Origin: Varroa destructor
Taxonomy: Eukaryota; Arthropoda; Arachnida; Mesostigmata; Varroidae
Assembly (NCBI RefSeq): GCF_002443255.2
Contig: NW_019211455.1
Location: 34,687,472 to 34,751,471 of the forward strand
Length of the DNA stretch: 64,000 nucleotides
Direction: 5' to 3'
In this document: positions 13,508 through 24,190 of the stretch, piece after piece
How positions within the stretch are numbered: the stretch's first letter is position 1
How the letters are laid out: every line of letters starts with the position of its first letter
Translations under genes and position numbers: made by a program
The notes under the pieces: model-generated
The model's input: the letters and a program-made list of their open reading frames with translations, nothing else
The model's database searches: none
Told to the model about the DNA's origin: nothing

Positions 13508-14438
13508 GTAAGTCGCCACCTTTAGACTTGACTCGGAAGGAGTATCCAGAATCATAATAGCTGATAGAGAATAACAGAAAATTCAAATACGAGATCTCAT
13601 CTTTATCTGTGTTTTCTTTAACATTTGATGAGTTGTAGATGCAGTTGACACTTAGAAAGTAAATCAATCTTCAGGTCTCTATTAACAAGCATCATACGTA
13701 TTATTATATGTATTTATTTAATTAACGTTTGTATCGCTTTTATTGCAGCTACCATTTAACGTGTATCTTACTTTCTTGGTCCTTTTTGATGTGTTGTCAG
13801 GAGCAGTCGTAATTAGGATATACGCTAAGCGTTAAAATCGTTTTATTCCAACATTAGCTTATTAACTCGGTGAAGGTGTCTGAAAACGATCTGTCTCAGC
13901 GGTTCCCTAGGGACATCATGGAGAGCAGAACTTAAATGAATACCCATTCCTTTTTTTATTTATTCTTAAGAATTTTTTTCCAAGCGTTTTTTTAAGCCAG
14001 TAGTAGCGGAAGTCTTTACATAGCTATGTAAGGGCTCTTCAGTATAATATAGTACGTTTCAAAAAACCCTTTTCCACCATAGGATCCTTTTCTAATAATA
14101 TTGTTACTGGAAACGGTGGGCATAATTTCTGTGTAACTAGAAAATAGAAAGACCCGGATATTGCTTAAAATAAAATATAAATGATTACAACGTTGTCATT
14201 CAGACCATTCAGTCTTAATGTTCGTAGCATGACAATACTCTAAGAACGGTATGAATAGACCGTAAGAATAGAATCACGGATAGAAAGGCTAACCACCAGA
14301 GCCTTCGTGCTCCATATTCGAGGTGATGTGTATTTTAGTTGATACGTCATGTGTAATATAACTGTATTTGTCATAATTTCCAATATACGCATTATACGTG
14401 TTAACAAGGAGGGTTTGGTGCTTGCACTGTAATTTCAG
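13508..14438 (+). other. ptc: Patched intron (931 bp)
   Basis: Donor GTAAGT at 13508 and acceptor TAATTTCAG ending at 14438. AA from exon C and G from exon D form a Lys codon, keeping the frame. No other feature was seen inside. Confidence 0.85.
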
Positions 14439-15279
14439 GCATTTCTCTCACTTGCTGTCAGCCATTGTGGTAATCCACGCATATAATGGATTCGTAGTCC
14501 TGCCCGTGCTTTTAACATACATTGGTCCTAGTGGCGACTTAGTGCCTCACAATAATCGAGACAAGCTTGAATTCCCGATCCCTCGACCTTCGCCAGCCCT
14601 TAAATCCCGAACATCTACCGCCGCCACTCGGCCAAGGTCGCGTTTTCCACATAACGATCGTGGTCGAACTAGCAAGAAGTCTTCTTTTCTTTCGCGCACA
14701 CAATCTGAATTATCGTTGTCAACTATAACGGAGGAGCCGTCGTCGTATCAAAGTACATCCCCCGAACCTGAAACCTCTCCCGCGAAAATTGTCGTTGAAC
14801 CTGAGATTACGGTAGAAACAACAACTATAACAAAAACCGCCAGTGGTCTAATAGAAAGTAGAACATCAAGATCTACAGGGAGTAGTAATGGGGGAGAAAA
14901 TAATCCGAGTCCAACTCCCTCCTCAGCTTCCAGTGGTGTAGAAAGCGGGACAAACAGCCCCACTGTTGTGACTACTACAGATGTAACACCTTATGGCACG
15001 AATGTCACCACAAAGGTAACCACAACGGCGAAGGTCAAGGTGGAATTACATGCGCCATTTATGCAACGACTGCACCACAATTTAGATCGCGCAGATCATT
15101 GGAACAGAGATCAGTTCAACATTGCCGACCACTGTCGACCACTAAGTCGGCGCAGTTACCGAACCTCTAGTGGAGATATGACTAATACAACTTCATATGA
15201 TAGGACTGAAAGTAGCGTAAACAGCTCGCTTCCATCCCATCATGCAGCTTATCCGTGTTATTATTCTAGGCGCCGATAG
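14439..15279 (+). CDS. ptc: Patched, last coding exon (TM12 and cytoplasmic tail)
   Basis: Acceptor AG|G at 14438/14439; stop TAG at 15277-15279. The exon starts with the end of the RND core (HFSHLLSAIVVIHAYNGF, then VVLPVLLTYIGP, compared with vertebrate NGLVLLPVLLSFFGP). The rest is a hydrophilic tail of about 250 residues rich in Ser, Thr and Pro, with runs such as SSASSGVESGTNSP. A conserved block, TTKVTTTAKVKVELHAPF, resembles the tail block seen in invertebrate Patched proteins. I see no PPxY motif of the kind bound by Nedd4-type ligases in vertebrate and fly Patched. The four exons in the window together encode about 840 residues of the protein. Confidence 0.92.
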
Positions 15280-15557
15280 AACATGACGAAAGTTGAACAC
15301 CTGATGTATATATAACAGTTACTATTTATAAAATCCTTTTTATGTTGAGAAAAAATATTGAGTAAACTGACCAAGATAGTTAATGTCTATGATTAACATC
15401 GGTTTCCACAAAAAGGAAGTAAATGAATTCTCAGGCACTGAAAGGCGAAAAGTGTCAACATTGAGCTGTCTGGCGAGATTCATAATGAAAAAGTAGCGTC
15501 TCTTAACGTCAACATTGTACTTTGACTCAGAATGTGTAAATATCATGTGTAAAGGCA

Positions 15558-15601
15558 GTTAGTGGCTATATATATATATATATATATATATAACCACTAA
15601 C
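15558..15601. repeat. AT-repeat hairpin with 8-bp unique arms
   Basis: GTTAGTGG (15558-15565) and its exact reverse complement CCACTAAC (15594-15601) flank an uninterrupted TA run, so the whole unit can form one long stem. It lies about 280 bases after the Patched stop, within the probable 3' UTR. Confidence 0.85.
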
Positions 15602-15602
15602 A

Positions 15603-15603
<1 letters not shown>

Positions 15604-15644
<41 letters not shown>
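15604..15644. repeat. (TA)n microsatellite
   Basis: About 20 perfect TA units follow directly after the hairpin at 15558-15601. Length is likely to vary between individuals and to be error-prone in assembly. Confidence 0.9.
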
Positions 15645-15646
<2 letters not shown>

Positions 15647-15759
15647 TGTACTGGTTTATAGTGTGTCATGAATTTTGTATATAAGAGAGAGGGTTGGATG
15701 ACGTCTTCCCGTGATTCCTAGGATGTAGTAATTTTTAAATATTTTTAACATAATTTTAA

Positions 15760-15765
15760 AATAAA
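15760..15765 (+). promoter_or_regulatory. Candidate poly(A) signal AATAAA for Patched
   Basis: First canonical AATAAA after the Patched stop, about 480 bases downstream. In AT-rich DNA such hexamers occur by chance, so support is modest. Confidence 0.35.
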
Positions 15766-17790
15766 CGAGTTAGGTAAAGAACGAACTACCTCCCTTCCTT
15801 AGGAATGACTCACGTAGGTTTCATTATAATTATTAGACAACTTCGTTGCGATTTATTAATTTAGATTCACTATGAAAGGTAATTAATCATTTGTCTTTTT
15901 TCTTAAAGATTAATTACTTTTACAAGGGTTGTGGCGATGACAAATGTCAAGTAGGTTATTAACAATGCAGCTTGTAACAATAATATCTAACTGATACTCA
16001 TTCGAACTGTGCAGAGTCTATTCATAGTTTAATAGATCTGTATATCTAGTCAAATCAATAGGAATGTTGAATCATAATTCAAATTAGATCTAAGATTCAT
16101 AGAAAAGACCGGCAAAGTGCATTCTTTAGATTAAGGTTTAGAAAGTTGTACAACAAACGGATCAATATTTTTAGCTGAAGTCCAGTAAAATAATTAACCG
16201 CTGTTAAATTCTTAATGATTTTCGCTTAGTTCAAAATTTGATATAAACTTGAAAATAAATAGGTTTACAAAAGATATATGCGTTTTTAATTTTATGGCAA
16301 ATATTAAATCTGTTTGCACAATTTGTGGGCATATCTAGCCAAATAGACCTTTTTGAAGCAAACCGACATGTCACGCCCAAATACAGTAGTGCACACTTTC
16401 CTCATAATACCATTTGTACCATGGTACCATAATACCAAGTGTAATTCTAACAATGGTTGCTGTCAAATCGTACACATGTATAGGGCAAAAATTGTAGCAT
16501 TAGAACTACTGTTACGATTTCCGCCGACTAAACGTTAGGACTTTGCAAAAGGAGTGCATGTTTGTAATGCGTTTCATTCTATTGTAGCTACTGGAACTAT
16601 TTGATATGACGACCACAGATGTTATAAAGTCTATATATATTAAAATATGTAAAGTTTGTAATTGTATTTTATGCTCTATCGACAGAAGTACGACAACATC
16701 TTGACCTTCATAATAGGTACTAGCTTACAATCAACTTTATATTTAGGTGATATAAGTCTTGTATCCCTAAGGATATCATCGCCATACTTCACAACTTGCA
16801 ATTTTTCAATTTGGGAATGACTGGACTACATACATAATTTCAATTTTTCTCTTAATAAAACGCCAAAGTAGTACTTTACATACTAGGCCACCCAAAGAAA
16901 TTGGATAATGTGTGTTAACTAGAGGAACTAAGTACTCTAGATAGTCAATAGAAAAAGAAACGAGGCACGCGTTGGGCACAAGGTTTATTCGAAGATATTC
17001 AACTCGAACAACATATTACGATCTATTAGTAGCTCATTGCTACATGTGACTAGTGTTGGACGGCCAGTGCTCTCTAATAACCTATCGTGACTGAGTAACA
17101 GGCATTAGGACATCTTCTATAGATCTGCAAATACACAAATTGCTATCTGTATACTTGTAGCTCTGTGGAGGCTATCGCTATAGGTATATCTAACAGTGGT
17201 ATACTTAAATAGTTGTTTATACTTTATCACTAAAATCTAAACCGGATGGACTCATGGCCTCGAAATTAATAATAGACTTCACAATGAATATGGATTGACC
17301 ACTGGGAGTATACATATGAGATTATTTAAACATAAAAGTGCGCGGTTGGAATGGATATAATCACACCTATTTTGCTGCTCCTTCTAACTCATATCTTTAA
17401 TCCTCAAAGTTTTAAAAATTGTGAAGCTTATGAGTAATTGAATCTAATATTCTATTACCAAAAACGTACTTATAGAATAAAACAGGTTTTATTAATTCAT
17501 TCTTAAAGGATTTACGTTCTGAAAATGTTTAGTGTGTCTGTTTACTAATCTAACAAACAAACCGGGCATCTATTTTATCAAGTCACCATTGCCACAAGTA
17601 ATTCAAAACAGATTATTTTACGTGTAAATGACTCTGAATTAGCCCTATATTATTGATTGTAAGTTTGTGGCAAAAGACTTGCTTTTTTAAAACACCGCCA
17701 TTCTATGTCTAATAATTGCTCCGCTTTGTATATACTCAAGACGTCGTCTGCCGGTAGTTTGTCGAAGCTTAGGCTATTAGTCTACAATTA
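15766..17790. other. AT-rich intergenic sequence
   Basis: No gene, RNA or repeat recognised. The only open frame of note, 16353-16538 on the + strand (61 codons), has no domain resemblance. Confidence 0.6.
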
Positions 17791-18790
17791 TTTTTAATAT
17801 GTTTGGCATGGAAAGGCAGCTGCCAACGACGCTATCAAGCCTCTGAGTATGCGAGGCCCTACCACATAACCACCAACGGCGCGCCATGCAAAGTGCTCTC
17901 CTGTTTTAGTTCGCGAAAGTAAAAAAGACGACGACCCTGACCATCCACTGGATGAAAATAGTTCGCAACAGCAACCGGCAGAAGACAAGAATCAACACTT
18001 CTGATCTCTGTATCTGGTGGGTTATCACTGGTTACGTATTTTTCAAGATGAAGGACACAGTCTACGATGTAGATTTATTGACTCGGCACCGGACTTCACT
18101 ATAAGGATCTCCGCGTTTCATCTCAAGCAGCTTTCCAAAATCTTTCCCGGTTGCCAAGGTTTCGCGGGCTTTCTCTATAACAAATGATCATGGCTTCGCC
18201 CACTACTGCACATCTCCAAAGCCGATCATTGCAGAAACAGATATTGTCTTTTAAAAAAGTCTCAGAATTTACTGATTACTCTTTCAAGATGAGTGATCGT
18301 GAAAAACGTAGTAGCGGAAGATTAAAGCGTGTGAAGTTGACAGTCGGTAGAAAAGGTGCGCTGTAATGGCTGAGGCAATAGCGGAGTTGGTAGCATAAGG
18401 TGCCTTGCATTACCGCATTCTCGGATATGATATCCCCGGCAACACTTTTACGGAGATCTTTGTTTTTGACAGTATAAGAATCGTGTGCAAGTTACAAATT
18501 TGTTGACGTACAGGTTTTCTCAAAGCGAAGGACCGAAGACATGAAAGCGAGTTAGTGACCTGAAACTCACCAAAGTCTAAACGCAAATCATACAGGATAT
18601 TAATTTAATCATGAAGAATGCTGGCCATGAACTGGGATATCAAATCATCAAAGGCTTAATGAAAAAAAGAAAGATGGCTTAAAGGAAAGGAAGAAGAATA
18701 TAACCAATACCAGCCGAGGAGACGTATGCGGAGAATTTGTGACTACGAGGACAAGCGCGCCAGTTTTGTAACTTTTGTAGTTAAGGCCAT
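17790..18790. pseudogene. Unidentified, interrupted coding-like stretch
   Basis: This kilobase is less AT-biased than its flanks and gives hydrophilic open segments broken by stops on the + strand. One near 17908-17995 reads KKDDDPDHPLDENSSQQQP. Another at 18184-18366 ends in a Lys/Arg-rich run (REKRSSGRLKRVKLTVGRKG). I do not recognise a family on either strand. It may be an old transposon or pseudogene remnant; the alternative is chance composition. Confidence 0.25.
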
Positions 18791-19019
18791 AGAATTTTTT
18801 CTTATTTGAGTTTCGAAGTTCAATCATAATTTTTTTATTTTAGCCGCTGGTCTTTCCTAAAACCATTAACAGTTTGGCGCCCTAGAAGGTATGAGTTATA
18901 AACGGAATACTTAAGTTTTAGTAGGTAATCGACTACGATGGTGTTGAATAAAACTAGACTTTAAAGCTGTTTGTCCTTTATTATAAGGGTTTGAGCGTTT
19001 TCGCAATAAATAATGCGGC

Positions 19020-20560
19020 AGGTTCCCTTTTGGCTAGGTATCGCGAAGGTAGCCGACTTAAGAATAGCTACTAGCTTTAAGTACACGCCTCGTAAAAAGG
19101 CCACTGTAGAGGGCTTTTTGTTTTTGAGGAGAAGTTAATATGCACCTGCCATTTACGTATGTCGAGCCTCGCTTCTAACTATTTGTCATGGTAGCGTAAG
19201 ACTTTAGTCAATCTCAGTTGCTAACGCAGAAGCTATTAAATGCACATTTTCTTTTGTTGTTGATCCTTTGTCGATACTTATTTTAATATAATTTAATATA
19301 AGATCGAATTCTTTTCTCATTCAAAACAGGGCCGGAAAAGTCCAACGTTTTTCTGTTCCTATTTCTTCAAGCTTTATTGTTTTCGTCACGTACTCAGAAT
19401 TACTGCTAAATTCCTTTTATTCTAAAACAACAAGTTCACGTTTGACCGCTTTCACGTCAATCCTAAATAATTCTTTAGTTTTCTTCTAGCTTCTGTTCTT
19501 CGTCTTTTTAGGTGGTAGATTCAGCGGATGTCCGCTCATCCAATCTACTACATTTCCGAAAGTTGTGTTTGCTTTGGTCTCTACTTTAATTGGAGACGAC
19601 AAGTCATCCGCATAGGCCGCTCAATTTGGCATAATTAGTTAAAGCACTCTCGCTTCATAGGCAAAGTCCTACAGAAACAGTCTCAGGATAGCATACTCGT
19701 GCACCCGTGCCATCGGCCTGTATATAGTGTTACATACTGCTTGATAGTGTATTTCCGTCACCTTAAGAATGTACGATTACGTCCCAGTTCACTATGTTGA
19801 AGCCATCCCTACAGATATTACTAGTTTTCGCCGTTTTCGTTCCTCCCTCTTAGGTGTGCTTCAGTACCAACTCTATGGCCAATATTCGATTAACCTTCAA
19901 AAATATAAATTGAGTTCCTCTTAATGCTTCCTTTAACTCGATTTCGCTAATTGACTGTTCTATGATAACGGGGTTTGCAACGCGGTTCGCGTTGCAGTAA
20001 AGGAACAGAGTGTCCTGTATGAACACGTTTGTGGAATAAACTGGCCAGTCAAGCCTTGCTTAGTTTCTTAGAAAAATAGCTTTTTTTAAGCAACTACTAA
20101 GTTCTCCGTTACCTTTCTCTACCTTCTTTGGAGCCTTCCTTTACCTTCTCCTGGGTTTTCCGTTACCTTCGCTACCTACTCCTTTGTCAGCTCTGTAATC
20201 TCCTGAACCTGAGTCGTTTCCTCTTTCTTTCGTCTTTAATGCACTGATGACTATACTCTGTATTTCTGATCAGTTTGTTTGGGAGATTACACTGCGCTCC
20301 ATATAACTTACTTGGACTGACTATCATATATGCTTCTTTACACGGATCTCTGTTTACTTCCTTAAAAATCTCTTACAACTCCTTCTTTTTGTTTCACTTT
20401 ACCATTGCACGCAGTTTAGTTCTAACTTTTTGAAGTTTGCTGCCCTTCTCCATTGAAGCCTTTTTCTGGTACCTTTACGTGCTTCTCTGGCTACGTTGTA
20501 GGCTTTTCTGACATTTGAAAGCTTCTTTGTCTACAAATACCTAAGCCTTCGTGAATTGAT
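19020..20560 (-). mobile_element. Decayed LINE (R1/I-like) reverse transcriptase
   Basis: On the - strand a broken polymerase can be followed in order. At 20319-20351 RDPCKEAYMIV matches the DPWG-Y linker typical of R1/I-group LINEs upstream of the RT. Around 19920-19965 ELSEIELKEALRG sits at the finger region. At 19603-19617 the catalytic box AYADD is intact, followed by NVVDWMSGHPLNLPPKKT, the usual W-then-K-T spacing. Near 19230-19300 IDKGSTTKENVHL matches the LGV-LD-K-LTF-H thumb motif. Stops and frameshifts occur throughout. No endonuclease domain, ORF1 or poly(A) tail was identified, so the limits are approximate. It was a retrotransposon copied by target-primed reverse transcription and is now inactive. 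Confidence 0.8.
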
Positions 20561-23500
20561 CAGGAGATGCGTTAATGCTTCCCAGTACTTTATGCTTAAA
20601 GCTGCAATCTAAGGTACATTCTTTCTGATCGTTCTTTTTTCAGCGATTAACTGCGACCTGATATGCTGGTGAAGAACCGAACGAAGTCTAGGCTCTTACG
20701 AAAGACACTCGTGTTTGAATATAAAGTGCACGATGTATTTCGCACATGTGAATTGATCATGGCATATGAGGTGCACTTCGTAAAAAATGTTTAATTAACT
20801 TGTGCCATGATAGTTTCAACACTTACTTGTGCAGAATCTTTAGATCAATTTGTTTCTTTCATTACAAAGGATTTGTTTAACGGAGCACATGACCAGCTTA
20901 AGGAAACTTCCGGAACCAAAAGAAATCCTTCCATCAATCATAGCACCAGAATCATAGTATGCACCTTACTGCTACCACTGTGAGGAAAAATCAGGTGGAT
21001 TATTCTTACTAGGGCAGTATCTCCATTTTGGTCCTGGTGGAGTGTTAGATATATATTGAAGAACCGTCGAGACAAATTTTCTTCAATGTTGCATCCAGTA
21101 GGTTAATCCAGTGTAAGAGAGATTACTGAATCTCCTTATAGTATTACCGAATGTATAATATATATATATTATACTGTATAATAATAATCGGCTAACCAAA
21201 CTGCAACTGCTACCGTTATTAATTTTAGGTACGGGATTGTTATCGATTCATGTAAGCACACGTATCTTCAATACCATTGACTAGTGTCCAAGTAAACGCT
21301 TTCAAATAATTACAACCTTCACAAGATTATCTTCGCATATTTAAAAGATGTGGAACCCTCAAATACCGCCACGTGTTGTATAGCGCCGTAAAGCCTTGAC
21401 ATATCTAAAGTAGCATAATAATGTAATTCGCTTTGCCAGTTGAGGAACAATTTCCATATTATCACTGGCAATTATTCTTCCCACTTGATGTAAATATAAA
21501 TCTTAGCTTCCGTTAAAATCACGATATGCCGTCTGCATATCAGAGATTTTGTCTGGTAGCTTAATTAAGGTCAGGGCGATGGTCTTTACTATTAATTTGA
21601 CAACGTTAACGACGAGAGAAAGAATGATGCCACTTTTTTTCATGGTTTCATCAAACAAGTACATAATGGTACTAGTCAAAAACCGGCTCTCGTAATGAGA
21701 AATCTAGCTAATCCATTGTCTCCCGAAGTTTCAGGACCACAATTGTTATCAGCGAGAAATCATCCACAAAGAAATTTGAGAATGTGCGCACTTTGGATGA
21801 GTCTGTTGGCGAACGGAAAACTGGTGACTACGAGTAGTTGCGAGTAAAAATGAACAAGCTACCACACCAAATATGCATCCCGTGATGCTTGCATGTATAA
21901 GTTGCGAGTTTTCCGACTTTCGGCAAAATATTCATAGGTAGCCTCTTGTTGTGCCTTGGAATTACCTTATTGAGACAAAATTTTTGGCCATATTTTAGCT
22001 GATATTTCTACTCTTTTTGAATGAAAATTCGTTAGTCTGTGCTGAAAAAAAACAACCACCGTCTAACGATAAGGCATCAAAATTGCCTATAGTTGAAGCT
22101 TACATTAACAGAATATCGAACCGTACGAGCAATACCCCGTTTAAGCTTTCACACGGCTTTTCCTCAAGGAACGACAAGTTTTGGATAATTATGGCTGTAT
22201 TGATAAAAAAAATTCAAATTATATTATTACGTCACACTAGCCTACATCACATACAACTGCGTTCGTATAGGCTTCCACGGAAGTAGCAATATTCAGTTAA
22301 TGGAGACCGAGAAGCAAGGCGAACCAACAACAAATATGCAGAGAGATAAACCATCCGCCGAGAGAGCAGTAAAGGCCAAGATGACGTTAGCACGCCGTCC
22401 GACACCGATCAAACGTCGCCCGTCGCTGTGGCAATGATGCATTGTCGATGCCCATATGCCTCAGTGACAAGTGTTAATTCATTGTTCAGTTTTACTATTA
22501 AGTTTATCTAGGTGGCAATTATTAATATAAGAATGTCGCAATAATTTAGTGATAAAGGTACCACAATAATATAGATGCACTTGTAAATTATGAATATAAA
22601 ACTATTAGTTTTATAGTCTTAATTTGACTGATTGCTGATAAGAGAGTGAAGAAAATTATATAAATGTTTTGAAAATGAAATAATTTGGTGAAAGCACTAC
22701 AAGAATAAGTTAGTATTAACGATAACAATAGTTGTCATAACTTCATGAGGATTTTCGAGATTCAACATGTGATGAAATGTACTAATTTGCAAGAAAGAAT
22801 CGGCAAGTACACCCATCGGGCAAAATGGACCAATTGTAGTCAAACGAAATGCGTCTATACATTAAACGCTAGCAGAGGTAGGGCGAACGAATGCACTGGC
22901 GTTATTAGGAGAAAAACAAGAAGCTACACTAACGGAGAAAAGAAAAAAGTTTTCTAAAAAGAAAACGTATTCCCTTACATTGAAAGCTGACATTTCACTG
23001 TCAGTGATCTAATAAAAACATCTTATCTTTAGCTGACTGTTGTTACCTAAGAAACTCATATTGTCGACAGAATTAATGCAGCGACCGTCTGCATGCATTA
23101 AACGTTCATGTAGGTGCAGGAAGTGCAGAACTTAAAATGGAGTAATAATAGGCTAACCGTAAGGAAGATATTATTTAGTTAACCAAAATACACCACCAGA
23201 TCGATTAAAGTCAGCTCAAAGCAGGGGCTTTCCCGTTCTGTAATGTTACTCACCTCCTTCCTGGATTTAATCTACATCCGGTATATGTTCTTATAGAGAA
23301 TTAATTACTTGTCCCTATATATGTCTCAAACATCAGAGCACGTTACAAGCTGAGTGTTAGGACCACGATGAGAATGCATCCATCTATCACCATGGGATTG
23401 GTTCTCTATTATTGCATTCACACAACAGATCTACCGATATCTATAAACGATCGAGATATGAAGGACTGTTACACCGTGTAACAAGAAACAGTGGTATCTG

Positions 23501-23900
23501 AAAACACAGCTATCTTTTGCAAGTTTTCGTCGTTTAGTTACAGTTCGTTAGTTTACCTCGTGATTAGTTAGTTCCGTGATTTGAGTAAAAATTAACCTTT
23601 TAGAGGGCTTCATTGATTTTAAGTATCCTATAATGCTTATTATCACGTATCTTAACAACTTTTTTTTCCTAATCACTGTTTATACAATAACATAAGTAAG
23701 GTTGATATTCTTTAAGGTATTCTACAAAAGACGAGTAATTTATTTTCGTAAATCTGTACATCGATTGTTGTCCCGCTATAATGATTTATTAGGGCTATCA
23801 CTCTATCTTGTTATCCTTTGGTTATTAGATGTAGATGGTCGATCGCAACGTTAATTATAGCTAATTGGGAATCTTTTCTCTAAAGACTACAGTGGTACTT
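20561..23900. other. Intergenic, little recognisable content
   Basis: Could include more of the decayed LINE 5' half, but no endonuclease motif was seen. A short GC-richer stretch at 22310-22440 gives an Arg/Lys-rich reading (KMTLARRPTPIKRRPS) without a recognisable family. A TA-rich palindromic run occurs at about 21155-21185. Confidence 0.5.
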
Positions 23901-23929
23901 CTACTTCGCGTTTTCTATTTTCACTATGC

Positions 23930-24190
23930 TGCTACATAATTGCCTGGTTGTTTGCACTACTGACAGCATAAATTAATATGCCTAGGCCTAGGAAACGTTA
24001 TACAGCTTGAAGTGTTCATTTTGATGCGATCTATCCGTATCTTCTACTCTTCCAAAATGCCGCCTCACGACCTCCTTTGTCGCAGGTACTGCTTTGGTGA
24101 AAAGTCTAGGTGACCTATCCTTCTTGCTAGTCGCTCAATGACCGCGCCTTTCAACACGCCATTGTAAGGTTTAAACGATGAGAAATTTCT
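23930..24190 (-). mobile_element. Second decayed LINE reverse transcriptase fragment
   Basis: On the - strand, 24117-24165 reads as VIERLARRIGHLDFSP, followed by KQYLRQRRS. This fits the conserved block V-RL-L-LS-QYGFR-GRS of R1/I-group LINE reverse transcriptases. About 110 bases on (23941-23986) ILIYAVSSANNQAI corresponds to the catalytic LDVKNAFNSA-W motif, but with the first Asp and the AF lost. The order and spacing of the two motifs are right for the family. It is a separate copy from the 19-20.6 kb remnant, since it carries an RT segment upstream of YADD. Sequence up to about 24.9 kb may belong to the same element but could not be aligned by eye. Confidence 0.6.

Larger units (their letters stand above)
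15280..15765 (+). other. ptc: Probable Patched 3' UTR
   Basis: This is the sequence from the Patched stop to the first AATAAA on the + strand. It contains two AT dinucleotide runs. The extent is inferred only from the position of the putative poly(A) signal. Confidence 0.4.
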
